Assembly: GCA_025454975.1 (NCBI GenBank)
Contig: JALONK010000023.1
Span: forward strand, 1-46,783
Length of the DNA stretch: 46,783 bases
Reading direction: 5' to 3'
Source of the DNA: Bacteroidia bacterium
Lineage (GTDB): Bacteria; Bacteroidota; Bacteroidia; UKL13-3
In this document: one piece after another, positions 25,954 through 34,613 of the stretch
How the letters are laid out: every line of letters begins with the position of its first letter
How positions within the stretch are numbered: position 1 is the stretch's first letter
Notes under the pieces: generated by a model
Told to the model about the DNA's origin: nothing
Databases searched by the model: none
What the model saw: only the letters and a program-made list of their open reading frames with translations
Made by a program: the position numbers and the translations under genes

Positions 25954-27489
25954 TTAAGCCGGCTGCGGTGAAGCAGGTACTGCTTTAGGCTTTTGTCCGA
26001 ATCCTTGGCGTTGCATATTACCCCAACTGTGTTTTTTACCTGTGATAAAGTTATAATATCCTTTTAGCGCAAAAAACACAATCAATGGATGATAAATTAA
26101 CGGTTCAAGGAACGCCATCATGCATAAACCCAACACTTCACCCCATGTTTTGTAATGCCTGAAGGTTAATTGATCCCAAAGCAGCGCTAAGGTAGTAATC
26201 ATAACGGAATAGAAATACACAAATATCAACAGGATTTTTGCATATGGCCAATTTATTTGATTAGTGATAATTATGTAGATGTAATAAGCAATCCCGGTGG
26301 CTTCAATCATAGGAGCCAAAAACTCGAATAAGAAGTTATATGGAAAAACTATCAGCCCTAAACGTCCGTAGGATGGATTAAATAATACTTTTCTATGTAC
26401 CACCATAATCTCAAACAACCCACGTCCCCAGCGGGTGCGTTGCCTGCCGAAGATTTTTAAATTAGGTGGTCCTTCAGTCCAACACTGTGTTGTTGGAATG
26501 TACTTAATCATGTACTTCTTTTTGTTATTACGCATGTATAAAGCCATACGCGTAACCATGTCCATATCTTCAGCGAATGATTTACCATCATATCCGCCCG
26601 CCTCAATGGCAACTTCTTTGTCAAACATACCCAAACCACCACTCACGTTTGGTACTGAATTAATCAAACTCCATCCCATTTTACCCAAAACATAAGCACG
26701 TATATATTCCATTTCTTGAAAGCGAGGAATTAGTGCTTTTGGTGGACGAACACGGGTGATTACTCCTTGGTCAACATCACATGAGTTGGCAATCCTCAAC
26801 GTTGCTCCGGTAGCTATAATACGTTTGTAATCTTCTTGTATATGCACATAACCGCATTCCGGACAAGGGACTCCGACTTCTTTAATTTTTTTCTCTTCTT
26901 CATCCAAAAATGGTTTAACCATTTTTAACAAGGTGTCTTTCTCAATAATACAATCAACATCGGTACATAAAAAGTAAGGAAATGATGAACAGTTGATACC
27001 TGCATTAGAAGCATCAGCTTTACTTTTTCCGTTAACTTTATCCACAACCATCAATTTCTCGTAAGCTTTATCGGTTGATCTGAAAATACGTTTTACAGGC
27101 ATCGAGAAAAGTTTATCGTTGTAGGCAAAATCAACTTGTACCAATGAAAACTCATGCATCATTTTCTCTAAGGTATCATCTGTACTTCCATCATTAACAA
27201 TAATTACTTCAAACTTTGGATAGTTTAAGGTAAGCAATGATCTAACGTTTGTAATAATGGTAACAGATTCATTAAAGGCCGGTGCAATTACCGAAATACC
27301 CGGTGCGTGAGCGGCTTCAACTATTTTATCATAATCAACATAACGTTCGGCATTTACAAATTTACGTACACCAATAAATGACAACACAGCCAACAACGCG
27401 TACACCAATAACATAGTTATACCGTAATAAAAAACCGTGTTCTCATAAAAGAATGTAACCGTATGCCAAAATGAATCTGAATCGTACAT
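25954..27489 (-). CDS. Processive family 2 glycosyltransferase with CPEC insertion
   Basis: 511 aa. One N-terminal transmembrane helix (about 18-42) is followed by a GT-A domain. Its motifs are VNDGS (D100), TDVD (D177, D179), AEDMD (about 306-310) and QRTRW (350-354, the QxxRW motif of processive synthases). Several C-terminal helices (about 375-470) follow. It resembles HmsR/PgaC-type inner-membrane synthases. Compared with the paralogue encoded upstream, it has about 21 extra residues between the DxD and the TGATLR motif, including CPECG (209-213). That is half of a zinc-ribbon-like signature. The C-terminal WGNMQRQGFGQ is shared by both synthases. Confidence 0.92.
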   Translation of the reverse strand: MYDSDSFWHTVTFFYENTVFYYGITMLLVYALLAVLSFIGVRKFVNAERYVDYDKIVEAAHAPGISVIAPAFNESVTIITNVRSLLTLNYPKFEVIIVNDGSTDDTLEKMMHEFSLVQVDFAYNDKLFSMPVKRIFRSTDKAYEKLMVVDKVNGKSKADASNAGINCSSFPYFLCTDVDCIIEKDTLLKMVKPFLDEEEKKIKEVGVPCPECGYVHIQEDYKRIIATGATLRIANSCDVDQGVITRVRPPKALIPRFQEMEYIRAYVLGKMGWSLINSVPNVSGGLGMFDKEVAIEAGGYDGKSFAEDMDMVTRMALYMRNNKKKYMIKYIPTTQCWTEGPPNLKIFGRQRTRWGRGLFEIMVVHRKVLFNPSYGRLGLIVFPYNFLFEFLAPMIEATGIAYYIYIIITNQINWPYAKILLIFVYFYSVMITTLALLWDQLTFRHYKTWGEVLGLCMMAFLEPLIYHPLIVFFALKGYYNFITGKKHSWGNMQRQGFGQKPKAVPASPQPA

Positions 27490-27504
27490 GTTTGTTTGTA
27501 AATA

Positions 27505-28971
27505 TTATGAGGTTGCCGTTACTGTTCTTGCTCTAGCGCCACCTTGACCAAAACCTTGACGCTGCATATTACCCCAAGTATGTTTTCTATTTCCTAAGAA
27601 ATTGTAATATCCTTTTATTGAATAAAACACAATCAAGGGATGGTAAACTACCATTTCAAAAAAGGCAGTTAAACATAAAGTAATTATTTCGCGTGATGTT
27701 TTATAGGTTTGATAAGTGATTTGGTCCCATAGGATGGATAAAGTTGAAATCATTATTGCGTAAGTGTAAACAAATACCAATAATAAAATCGCATAATCCC
27801 AATTAATGGCATCTAAGAAAATAATAACGATATAATAAATGATACCAAGTGCCTCAACAATTGGTGCCAGTAATTCAAAAACAAAATTATAAGGCATTAC
27901 AATCATGCCCAATCGGCCGTAGTTAGGATTGAATACTAATTTTCTGTGCTGCCACATTAACTGCGCAAGACCACGAGCCCAACGAGCCCTTTGCCTTCCA
28001 TAAACTTTTATGGTAGCCGGACCTTCAGTCCAACACAAAGTAATTGGAATATAACGGATAGCATAATTGATTTGATAGTTGATACAGTAGGTCATCATAC
28101 GTATAACCAGCTCCATATCTTCGCCAAATGATTGCGGGTCGTAACCGCCGGCATTAATGGCAATTTCCTTATCAAACATTCCTAATCCACCCGATACATT
28201 GGGTACACAATTAATAACACTCCAGCCCATCTTACCCATTACAAATGATCTTATGTATTCAATTTCTTGAAAACGCGGTAATAATTGATTAGGTACAACC
28301 ACACGTTGCATAAACCCTTGTTCAACAACACATGAGTTTGCCATACGTAAAGTAGCGCCTGTGGCTATGATTCTTTTTTTGCTGTCATCCATTACCGGTT
28401 TAACCAATTTCATAATGGTATCACGGTCGAGAATTGAATCTACGTCGGTACAAATAAAATAATCAAATGATGATGCATTTATTCCTGCATTTGAGGCATC
28501 AGCTTTTGCCTTACCGTTTACTTTATCTACAATGGTTAGTTTGTTATATGCAGGATTTGATGATTTAAAAATCCTCTTAATTGGCTTCGTTTTTAATCGT
28601 TCGTTATAAGCAAAGTCTACTTCCACAAGATCGAACTCACGAACCATTTTCTCAAGCGAATCATCCGTGCTTCCATCATTAACAATAATTACTTCGTATT
28701 TTGGATAATTAAGGTTTAATAATGAGTGTACGTTTTCTATAATTGTCAGCGATTCATTAAAGGCCGGTGCAATTACTGAAATGCCGGGCGTAAGTTTCGA
28801 ATTTAATAACAATGAATAATCAACATGTGAATCTAATTTTTGAAAACGCCTTACTGCACTTAAAGATAGTACAGCTAATAGTGCATAAATAAGCAATAAG
28901 GTTGTTCCATAAACAAAAACAGCACCTTCATAAAATTCACCTACAAGTTCAATGTATGTTCCTGTTTTCAT
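27505..28971 (-). CDS. Processive family 2 glycosyltransferase
   Basis: 488 aa. An N-terminal transmembrane helix is at about 20-40. The GT-A domain carries VNDGS (D99), TDVD (D176, D178), GEDME (283-287) and QRARW (327-331). Four or so transmembrane helices follow (about 355-455). These are the features of a membrane synthase that polymerises and extrudes beta-linked hexosyl or N-acetylhexosaminyl chains. The upstream HEAT gene stops at the base next to its start codon. Two different processive synthases in one operon suggest either a heterodimer or a two-sugar polymer. Confidence 0.93.
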   Translation of the reverse strand: MKTGTYIELVGEFYEGAVFVYGTTLLLIYALLAVLSLSAVRRFQKLDSHVDYSLLLNSKLTPGISVIAPAFNESLTIIENVHSLLNLNYPKYEVIIVNDGSTDDSLEKMVREFDLVEVDFAYNERLKTKPIKRIFKSSNPAYNKLTIVDKVNGKAKADASNAGINASSFDYFICTDVDSILDRDTIMKLVKPVMDDSKKRIIATGATLRMANSCVVEQGFMQRVVVPNQLLPRFQEIEYIRSFVMGKMGWSVINCVPNVSGGLGMFDKEIAINAGGYDPQSFGEDMELVIRMMTYCINYQINYAIRYIPITLCWTEGPATIKVYGRQRARWARGLAQLMWQHRKLVFNPNYGRLGMIVMPYNFVFELLAPIVEALGIIYYIVIIFLDAINWDYAILLLVFVYTYAIMISTLSILWDQITYQTYKTSREIITLCLTAFFEMVVYHPLIVFYSIKGYYNFLGNRKHTWGNMQRQGFGQGGARARTVTATS

Positions 28972-30129
28972 TTAATACTTGATTAGCGGATTCATACAAT
29001 GTTTAAGAATGATGGCATTATCCGGCGAGGCAGTGTCAATCAGTTGTTGCACTATTTCTTTCGTTTGCATGCCATGATTAATCAACGAGCGTGCAGCATT
29101 CTTTTTAATATCAAAATCGTTTGATCTTAAAAACTCCGATCTCAAGAAGTTTATTTGACGACCGGTTCCAAATCGTCCCAATGCTTTTAAAATTTCAAGT
29201 TGACAACGCAAAGGTTGATTATTATAAATAGAAACCAGATGTTCTTCCACACTATCCGCTTTAAGTTTGCCTAAACAATTAATTGCATCTGCTCTTACAT
29301 AGTGGTCTTTAGTACTTAACAATTTTACAATTGCAGGAATAGCCTCATGTTGGTTGTAATGAATTACCAATTTCAAGCAAAAAGATACAATACTTTTATT
29401 TGGTGAATAAGTAATCCAACGCGCAAAGTTAGGAATCGTTAAACCTTCTGTTGTGGTAATAATTTTATATAATTCCAGTTGGTCCCATAACAATAAAGGT
29501 TCAGTAGCATCATCAAAAAACTTAAAAGGGTCGTTTTTACTTAATTTAATGTAGGCAATACGAGCCTCCGAACGCAATTTCCTGTTTTTGCTATTGGTTA
29601 AAGGAAGGATGATAACGTCGGCAACCGCAATTCCCATGCTGGTAAGTTCAACTAAACCTACAATTTTGGTACTGTTACTAATTGATTTAAGTTTTTTAAA
29701 TGATAGTTTTTCCAACTCAAGCTCCATAAATAGTCGCCTGAACAATACATTTCTATCACCTGAAAAACTTTGCGAAAAGTATATCAAACGATCAATTAAT
29801 GCTTGTTTAACCCATTTTTGTTTGAAAACCGGTTTGGTAAATGGCGTAATGTCGAGTATGGCTTCTTGCGGACTAATTCCATTCATCACATCTTCGTTAA
29901 AAATGATATGGTCAGTAATTAGGTTATCTAAAAACTGATTTATCTTTTTACTCCTAACGTCTTTTAAGTATCCGTTGGCCCTTCTGGTTAGGATAGACGA
30001 ATAGGCAATAAAGGTAGTAGTGATGGCAACTCCGGTTAATAAAATAGCAATCTGTATCACAATAGGGTAACTATCATAATAGTAGAAATACTTTCTAAAA
30101 AACGGACCGAACAAACTGTCGAGAAGCAT
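28972..30129 (-). CDS. Membrane-anchored HEAT-repeat protein
   Basis: 385 aa. One N-terminal transmembrane helix (about 22-44: YPIVIQIAILLTGVAITTTF) is followed by a soluble all-helical region of HEAT-like repeats. These are clearest at about 270-385 (AIPAIVKLLSTKDHYVRADAI, INCLGKLKADSVEEHLVSIY). HEAT arrays are protein-binding scaffolds. It sits between the response regulator (13-bp gap) and the first synthase (no gap). It may couple the phosphorylation signal to the synthases at the inner membrane; this is an inference, and no enzymatic motif is present. Confidence 0.85.
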   Translation of the reverse strand: MLLDSLFGPFFRKYFYYYDSYPIVIQIAILLTGVAITTTFIAYSSILTRRANGYLKDVRSKKINQFLDNLITDHIIFNEDVMNGISPQEAILDITPFTKPVFKQKWVKQALIDRLIYFSQSFSGDRNVLFRRLFMELELEKLSFKKLKSISNSTKIVGLVELTSMGIAVADVIILPLTNSKNRKLRSEARIAYIKLSKNDPFKFFDDATEPLLLWDQLELYKIITTTEGLTIPNFARWITYSPNKSIVSFCLKLVIHYNQHEAIPAIVKLLSTKDHYVRADAINCLGKLKADSVEEHLVSIYNNQPLRCQLEILKALGRFGTGRQINFLRSEFLRSNDFDIKKNAARSLINHGMQTKEIVQQLIDTASPDNAIILKHCMNPLIKY

Positions 30130-30142
30130 CGTTGTTAAAATA

Positions 30143-30520
30143 TTATTTCTTTAATAAACGCCTTACGCGTATTAATAACTCGTCCGGCATGATTGGTTTT
30201 CTTAGATAATCATCAGCACCGATATTTAAACCTTCCTTCACCGCATTTTCAGTTCCCACTGACGAAATTACAATAATTGGAACACCGGCTGCATTCGGAT
30301 GTTGCTTAAATCTTGATATCACTTCAAATCCATTGGAATAAGGCATCATTAAATCGGTAATCAATAAGTCGAATTTATCGCGTTCCAAATATTCTAATGC
30401 ATCTTTGCCATTGCTGGCCGTGGTTACCACATAACCTTCCTTTTGAAGAATGCGGTTAATCACCTTTAATATTAATTCATCGTCATCTATCAGAAGAATC
30501 TGAGTGCCGTTTGTTGCCAT
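30143..30520 (-). CDS. Stand-alone CheY-like response regulator
   Basis: 125 aa, one receiver domain only. Acidic pocket D12/D13, phospho-acceptor D56 in LLITDLMMP, S86/S87 and K108 (RKP) are all present, so it should be functional. There is no output domain, so it acts through protein contact, most likely with products of the operon it heads. No histidine kinase is encoded in the window. Confidence 0.94.
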   Translation of the reverse strand: MATNGTQILLIDDDELILKVINRILQKEGYVVTTASNGKDALEYLERDKFDLLITDLMMPYSNGFEVISRFKQHPNAAGVPIIVISSVGTENAVKEGLNIGADDYLRKPIMPDELLIRVRRLLKK

Positions 30521-30543
30521 AGTTTAATAACACTTTTATGCTT

Positions 30544-30551
30544 CGAAAATA
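30544..30551 (-). promoter_or_regulatory. Putative -7 box (TATTTTCG) for the six-gene operon
   Basis: One mismatch from TAnnTTTG (TTCG in place of TTTG). It lies 23 bp before the response-regulator ATG and is the only candidate seen between 30521 and 30743. The rest of that 223-bp gap shows nothing else definite. Confidence 0.35.
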
Positions 30552-30743
30552 GGTGTTTTAACCTTAATTTTTCATAGATTACTGTCAGTAACCTAAACAC
30601 GTGATTGGCGGTTGAAAATTACATGTAATTTGTTTTCGACCGTGTTTTTAGGTGATATAGTAGTCTATTATTCAACCTTAATCGTTCACCACTCAATAAC
30701 TGCCGGTTAACACTATAAAACCACTTTTAAACTAAGTTAATAG

Positions 30744-31250
30744 TTACTTAATAATATAATCAGATTCATCTTCAGGATCATCGTCAATTTCGGCACAACA
30801 ATCCCTGACATTTCCGGTGAAAATCAGCCTGTGGTAACGTTTTTCATGGGTGTTCGTTTCAACAATCAATGATTTTCTGATGGCATCAATTTGTGTTTTA
30901 CTATTAAAATTAACTGTTATAGTTCCTTGTTTTCCCGGTTGTATCGGGTCGCTGTTATATTCTGTTGTTGAACAATTGCAGGCTTCACTTACACTTAAAA
31001 TAAATAATGGTTTTTCTCCAACATTTTTAAACCTGTAAATAAGTTTAATTTTATCGCCACTGTTTATAGTGCCAAAATTGATTGAAGTTTCTATCCATTT
31101 TATGTAAGTATAATTGCTGGTATCCCTAGCAATAAGTAGGCGTTCTTCAGGTGTAATCCCTCTGAGTTGTGAAGGACTATCGCCAATACAACCCATAATA
31201 AGGAATAAACTAGTAAGCCATAACAAGTTAAGTTTTGAAGGGTAGTTCAT
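30744..31250 (-). CDS. DUF1573 domain lipoprotein
   Basis: 168 aa. The lipoprotein signal ends in LIMGC. An Ig-like DUF1573 domain follows (about 55-150: INFGTINSGDKIKLIYRFKN, ACNCST, PIQPGKQGTITVNFNSK), related to the ASPM/SPD-2/Hydin fold. The family is common in Bacteroidota, its role is unknown, and it is placed in the periplasm. A single gene, divergent from the TlpA-like gene; a TAAATTTG box ends 4 bp before its ATG. Confidence 0.9.
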   Translation of the reverse strand: MNYPSKLNLLWLTSLFLIMGCIGDSPSQLRGITPEERLLIARDTSNYTYIKWIETSINFGTINSGDKIKLIYRFKNVGEKPLFILSVSEACNCSTTEYNSDPIQPGKQGTITVNFNSKTQIDAIRKSLIVETNTHEKRYHRLIFTGNVRDCCAEIDDDPEDESDYIIK

Positions 31251-31254
31251 AGTT

Positions 31255-31262
31255 CAAATTTA
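31255..31262 (-). promoter_or_regulatory. Putative -7 box (TAAATTTG) for the DUF1573 gene
   Basis: A full TAnnTTTG match whose last base is 4 bp before the ATG. If used, the transcript starts within the start codon region and the mRNA is leaderless. Confidence 0.45.
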
Positions 31263-31361
31263 TTAGGAATAAAACAGGGCAGTGGAAAAATTTATCCCAT
31301 AAGACTAAAATAATGTACACCACAGCACAAACAATTGCATTTGCTTTGTAACATTTATCAC

Positions 31362-31390
31362 TTTGTATTGTTGGAATAATTATACTTTTG
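31362..31390 (+). promoter_or_regulatory. Putative -33/-7 promoter for the TlpA-like gene
   Basis: TTTG at 31362-31365, 17 bp, then TACTTTTG at 31383-31390. This is the best two-part match to the Bacteroidota housekeeping consensus in the window. The ATG at 31399 follows 8 bp later. Confidence 0.6.
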
Positions 31391-31398
31391 TAGTTACT

Positions 31399-31980
31399 AT
31401 GCGTACTAATCTATTCAAATTTTTATCTGCGTCCATTGTATTATCTACCGTTGTTGGATGCTCTTTTAAGTCGGAAAAAAATGCTGAATCCGCAGTTGCT
31501 GAATCGCCAAATATCCCATTGGTAGAAGTGATACCTGCATCAGCCGATATGAAAGCCGAATCAGCCGATGCAGAAACACCAATGCCTGAATACAACCTGT
31601 ATAATAACAAAGGGCAAATCATAAAATTAACTTCTTTAAAGGGTAAAAAAGTATTTGTTAACTTTTGGGCAACGTGGTGTGGTCCTTGTCGCCGAGAAAT
31701 GCCTTCTATTGAAAGTTTGTATCAAAAGGTAAAGTCAGATAAAGTAGAGTTTGTTATGGTTGCTTTAGACGATGATTTTAATAAATCTATCAATTATGTT
31801 GGACAGTCGAAATTTACCTTTCCAATTTATGCGCCTGCAACTCCACCACCATCATTGTTTAATGTGCAATCTATTCCAACCACTTTTATTTTCAACGAAA
31901 AGGGGATGTTGCATAAGGTTATCGAAGGTAGTGTTAATTATGATACTCCTGAATTTATCAATTATTTCACAGGAAAATAA
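31399..31980 (+). CDS. TlpA-family thioredoxin-like lipoprotein
   Basis: 193 aa. The lipoprotein signal ends VVGC (C21); an acidic spacer and a thioredoxin fold follow with WCGPC (C94, C97). It is a periplasmic thiol-disulfide reductant, as for TlpA/ResA proteins in cytochrome maturation or protein repair. The frame is open upstream to 31363, but that extension would run through the promoter; the ATG at 31399 gives a clean lipoprotein signal. Convergent with the Crp/Fnr gene, 5 bp apart. Confidence 0.93.
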   Translation: MRTNLFKFLSASIVLSTVVGCSFKSEKNAESAVAESPNIPLVEVIPASADMKAESADAETPMPEYNLYNNKGQIIKLTSLKGKKVFVNFWATWCGPCRREMPSIESLYQKVKSDKVEFVMVALDDDFNKSINYVGQSKFTFPIYAPATPPPSLFNVQSIPTTFIFNEKGMLHKVIEGSVNYDTPEFINYFTGK

Positions 31981-31985
31981 AACGC

Positions 31986-32636
31986 TTAAAATAACAACTC
32001 AATAGCATTTCGGTGAAGCTTTACCTGCTGTTCGTTTTCCATTTGTTTTAACAAACGAGATATCACTACCCTGGATGAATTTAAATCATTGGCAATTTGT
32101 TCGTGAGTAAGTGGTAGCATCTTTTTATGGTAAGCATTTTTCTGTTTAATTAAATAGTAGTACAAACGTTCGTCCATACCGTTAAAAGCAACACTTTTTA
32201 AAACATCCAAGAGTTCCTGAAAGCGCTTCCTGTAATTCTCGGTAACAAAGTGGTACCAACTTTTGTAATGGCTCATTAAATGGTCAGTAATTTGAACCGG
32301 TACCCTGATAACCTCAGTGTCTTCCAAGGCTATTCCTTCTAGTTCAGTTTTTTTATTTTTTATTGCGCAAATTAACGACATCGCACATGCTTCTCCGGGT
32401 TCGAGGTAATACATAAAAAATTCCTCTCCATCATCGCCTAAGGTGTAAAGTTTTAGTCGGCCTTTGGTTACCAAAACAGTGTGTAATATGGGTTCACCCG
32501 GATGCATCACCACTTCGCCGCTTTTAAAGGTTTTTAAAGTTGCATAGTCAGCGAGGTAGTCAATCAGTGCTTCATCAAAACTTGGAAAAACTTCCGCAAA
32601 GCGTTTAATTAAATCTGTTTTTATTTTTTCAGACAT
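31986..32636 (-). CDS. Crp/Fnr family transcriptional regulator
   Basis: 216 aa. A cyclic-nucleotide-binding-type beta-barrel (about 15-125: [34 protein letters not shown]) is joined by a helix to a winged helix (about 150-216; [20 protein letters not shown] is the recognition helix-turn-helix). There is no Fnr-type cysteine cluster. Its start overlaps the 3' end of pdxJ by 16 bp, so the two are translationally linked. Targets are unknown. Confidence 0.93.
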   Translation of the reverse strand: MSEKIKTDLIKRFAEVFPSFDEALIDYLADYATLKTFKSGEVVMHPGEPILHTVLVTKGRLKLYTLGDDGEEFFMYYLEPGEACAMSLICAIKNKKTELEGIALEDTEVIRVPVQITDHLMSHYKSWYHFVTENYRKRFQELLDVLKSVAFNGMDERLYYYLIKQKNAYHKKMLPLTHEQIANDLNSSRVVISRLLKQMENEQQVKLHRNAIELLF

Positions 32637-33340
32637 CTTTGATACAATTGAATGGTGTTTTCCATGCCATAAACCAAGGCATCACATACCAAAGCATGAC
32701 CAATACTTACCTCCAATAAGGATGGTAAATGTTTATTAAAATATGCGAGATTTTCTAACGAAAGATCATGTCCTGCATTAACACCTAATCCCAGTGAAGT
32801 GGCTAAATTGGCCGATTGTTCGAATGGTAAAATAGCCTTATGTTTATCAACTGTATATTGTGCAGCATATTGTTCTGTGTATAATTCAATTCTATCGGTG
32901 CCGGTTTCAGGAGCCATTTTAATAGCTTCCTCGCGGGCATCAACAAAGATACTTGTTCTTATGCCATGTGATTTGAATGTGTGAATACATTTTTGTAAGA
33001 AGCCTAAATTACCTTCAATATCCCAACCATGGTCGCTTGTGAGTTGCCCGGCTGCATCCGGAACTAAGGTAACTTGTGCCGGTTTAACCTGCAATACCAG
33101 GTCAATAAACTTTTGTTCGTTAGGATTACCTTCTATGTTTAGTTCTGTTGTTAGCACCTCTTTTAATGCAATTACATCCAGATATCGAATATGCCTTTCA
33201 TCAGGACGAGGGTGAACGGTTATTCCATCAGCACCAAAACGCTCAATTTGAAGTGCCCACCTTACAACATCCGGATTATTACCACCTCTTGAATTTCTTA
33301 AGGTTGCGAGTTTATTTATGTTTACTGAAAGTTTTGCCAT
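32621..33340 (-). CDS. pdxJ: Pyridoxine 5'-phosphate synthase
   Basis: 239 aa, normal length. It condenses 1-deoxyxylulose 5-phosphate with 3-amino-2-oxopropyl phosphate to pyridoxine 5'-phosphate (the DXP-dependent vitamin B6 route). Family signatures are [20 protein letters not shown] at the N-terminus, [10 protein letters not shown] (H43, H50), ELNIEGNP (E70) and [13 protein letters not shown] near 190. It is the first gene of a two-gene unit with the Crp/Fnr regulator. Confidence 0.96.
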   Translation of the reverse strand: MAKLSVNINKLATLRNSRGGNNPDVVRWALQIERFGADGITVHPRPDERHIRYLDVIALKEVLTTELNIEGNPNEQKFIDLVLQVKPAQVTLVPDAAGQLTSDHGWDIEGNLGFLQKCIHTFKSHGIRTSIFVDAREEAIKMAPETGTDRIELYTEQYAAQYTVDKHKAILPFEQSANLATSLGLGVNAGHDLSLENLAYFNKHLPSLLEVSIGHALVCDALVYGMENTIQLYQRCLKK

Positions 33341-33361
33341 GCAAATAATTACTTAACGGGT

Positions 33362-33369
33362 CAAATTTA
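33362..33369 (-). promoter_or_regulatory. Putative -7 box (TAAATTTG) for pdxJ
   Basis: A full TAnnTTTG match on the minus strand, 21 bp before the pdxJ ATG, predicting a leader of about 15 nt. Confidence 0.45.
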
Positions 33370-33415
33370 AATGCATTTTCCTTCAAATCATGTTTTATAA
33401 TTCCTTTTTATGCAA

Positions 33416-33423
33416 CACCTTTG
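33416..33423 (+). promoter_or_regulatory. Putative -7 box (CACCTTTG) for the GT2 gene
   Basis: One mismatch (C for T at the first base) from TAnnTTTG, 6 bp before the ATG at 33430. It predicts a leaderless or near-leaderless mRNA. Confidence 0.35.
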
Positions 33424-33429
33424 CAAATC

Positions 33430-34611
33430 ATGTATTTCGTAGCAGTAATATTTGTCGTTTGTTTTTTTGTTGTTAGCTACACCTTTCTTGGCTATCCGCT
33501 AATCGTTGGTATATTGGCAGCATTAAAAAGAAAATCAGGTATCGGACAACATCAAATCAATACTCATTTCCAGCCTCCGGTTGCACTGGTGATACCTTGT
33601 TATAATGAAGAATATTTACTTTCACAAAAAGTAGCAAATTGTTTAGCATTAAACTATCCGAAACATTTACTTGAAATCATTTTTATTACTGATGGCAGTA
33701 CCGATGGTAGCGTAGCTTTACTGCAACAATACAAACAGATTACTGTTTTACACCAACCTGAACGTAAAGGTAAAGCTGAAGCTGAAAATAGAGCCATGGC
33801 ATTGGTGAAACAAGAGTATGTTGTTTTTTGTGATGCCAATACTATGTTAAATGCTGATGCCATTAAAAATATAATTAAACATTTTACCGATGAAAAGGTG
33901 GGGGCTGTATCAGGTGAAAAGCGCGTGAATCAAAGTGAAGATGGTTTAGCATCTGCTGCCGGCGAGGGGTTGTATTGGAAGTTTGAATCATGGCTAAAAA
34001 AACAAGAGAGTGATTTACATACTGTTCCTGGTGGGGCTGGCGAGTTAATTGCTTTTAGAAAATCATCGTTTACGCCGCTTAATCCGAATACCATTTTAGA
34101 CGATTTTGTTGCATCTATGCGTATTGCCATTAATGGTGGTAAGGTTGTGTATGAACCTGATGCTTATGCAACAGAAAATGCAAGTTTAAACGTGAAAGAA
34201 GAAACCAAACGAAAAATCAGAATTGCTGCCGGTGCTTGGCAATCTTTATTCATGTTGCCCCAAGCTTTAAATCCTTTTCATGATGCCCTTTTGTTTTTTA
34301 TATATTTTTCTCATAAAGTATTGCGTTGGAGTTTAGCTCCTTTATCTCTGATATTGCTTATTCCTTCAGGATTTATCTTGCATTATTATGTAGGTGGTTG
34401 GTTTAGTTTATTATGGATTGGTCAACAACTTTTTTATTTTATGGTACTTGCCGGACGTATTTTCGAGCATAAACCAATTGGTATTAAAGGGTTTTTTCTA
34501 CCCTATTACTTTATAGTTACTAATTATTGTATGCTTGCCGGATTTGTTAGATATGTAAGAGGAAAACAGTCTGTACAATGGGAAAAAGCAAAACGTATTT
34601 CAGTTGATTAA
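33430..34611 (+). CDS. Membrane-bound family 2 glycosyltransferase
   Basis: About 393 aa from ATG 33430; a TTG at 33421 would add three residues but lies in the promoter. An N-terminal transmembrane helix (about 2-27) is followed by a GT-A domain with ITDGSTDGS and a DAN variant of the DxD motif (FCDANTML). An LDDFVAS acidic motif comes next, with three C-terminal helices after about residue 285. The QxxRW motif is not present in standard form (RKIRIAAGAW at its place), so processivity is uncertain. It lies 2 bp before mce and is probably co-transcribed with it. The acceptor is unknown. Confidence 0.92.
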   Translation: MYFVAVIFVVCFFVVSYTFLGYPLIVGILAALKRKSGIGQHQINTHFQPPVALVIPCYNEEYLLSQKVANCLALNYPKHLLEIIFITDGSTDGSVALLQQYKQITVLHQPERKGKAEAENRAMALVKQEYVVFCDANTMLNADAIKNIIKHFTDEKVGAVSGEKRVNQSEDGLASAAGEGLYWKFESWLKKQESDLHTVPGGAGELIAFRKSSFTPLNPNTILDDFVASMRIAINGGKVVYEPDAYATENASLNVKEETKRKIRIAAGAWQSLFMLPQALNPFHDALLFFIYFSHKVLRWSLAPLSLILLIPSGFILHYYVGGWFSLLWIGQQLFYFMVLAGRIFEHKPIGIKGFFLPYYFIVTNYCMLAGFVRYVRGKQSVQWEKAKRISVD

Positions 34612-34613
34612 TC

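Noticed and set aside
25930-25960. TTAGGGGATA near the TPR gene start
   Set aside because: No GTC 17-18 bp downstream, and it points opposite to the gene.
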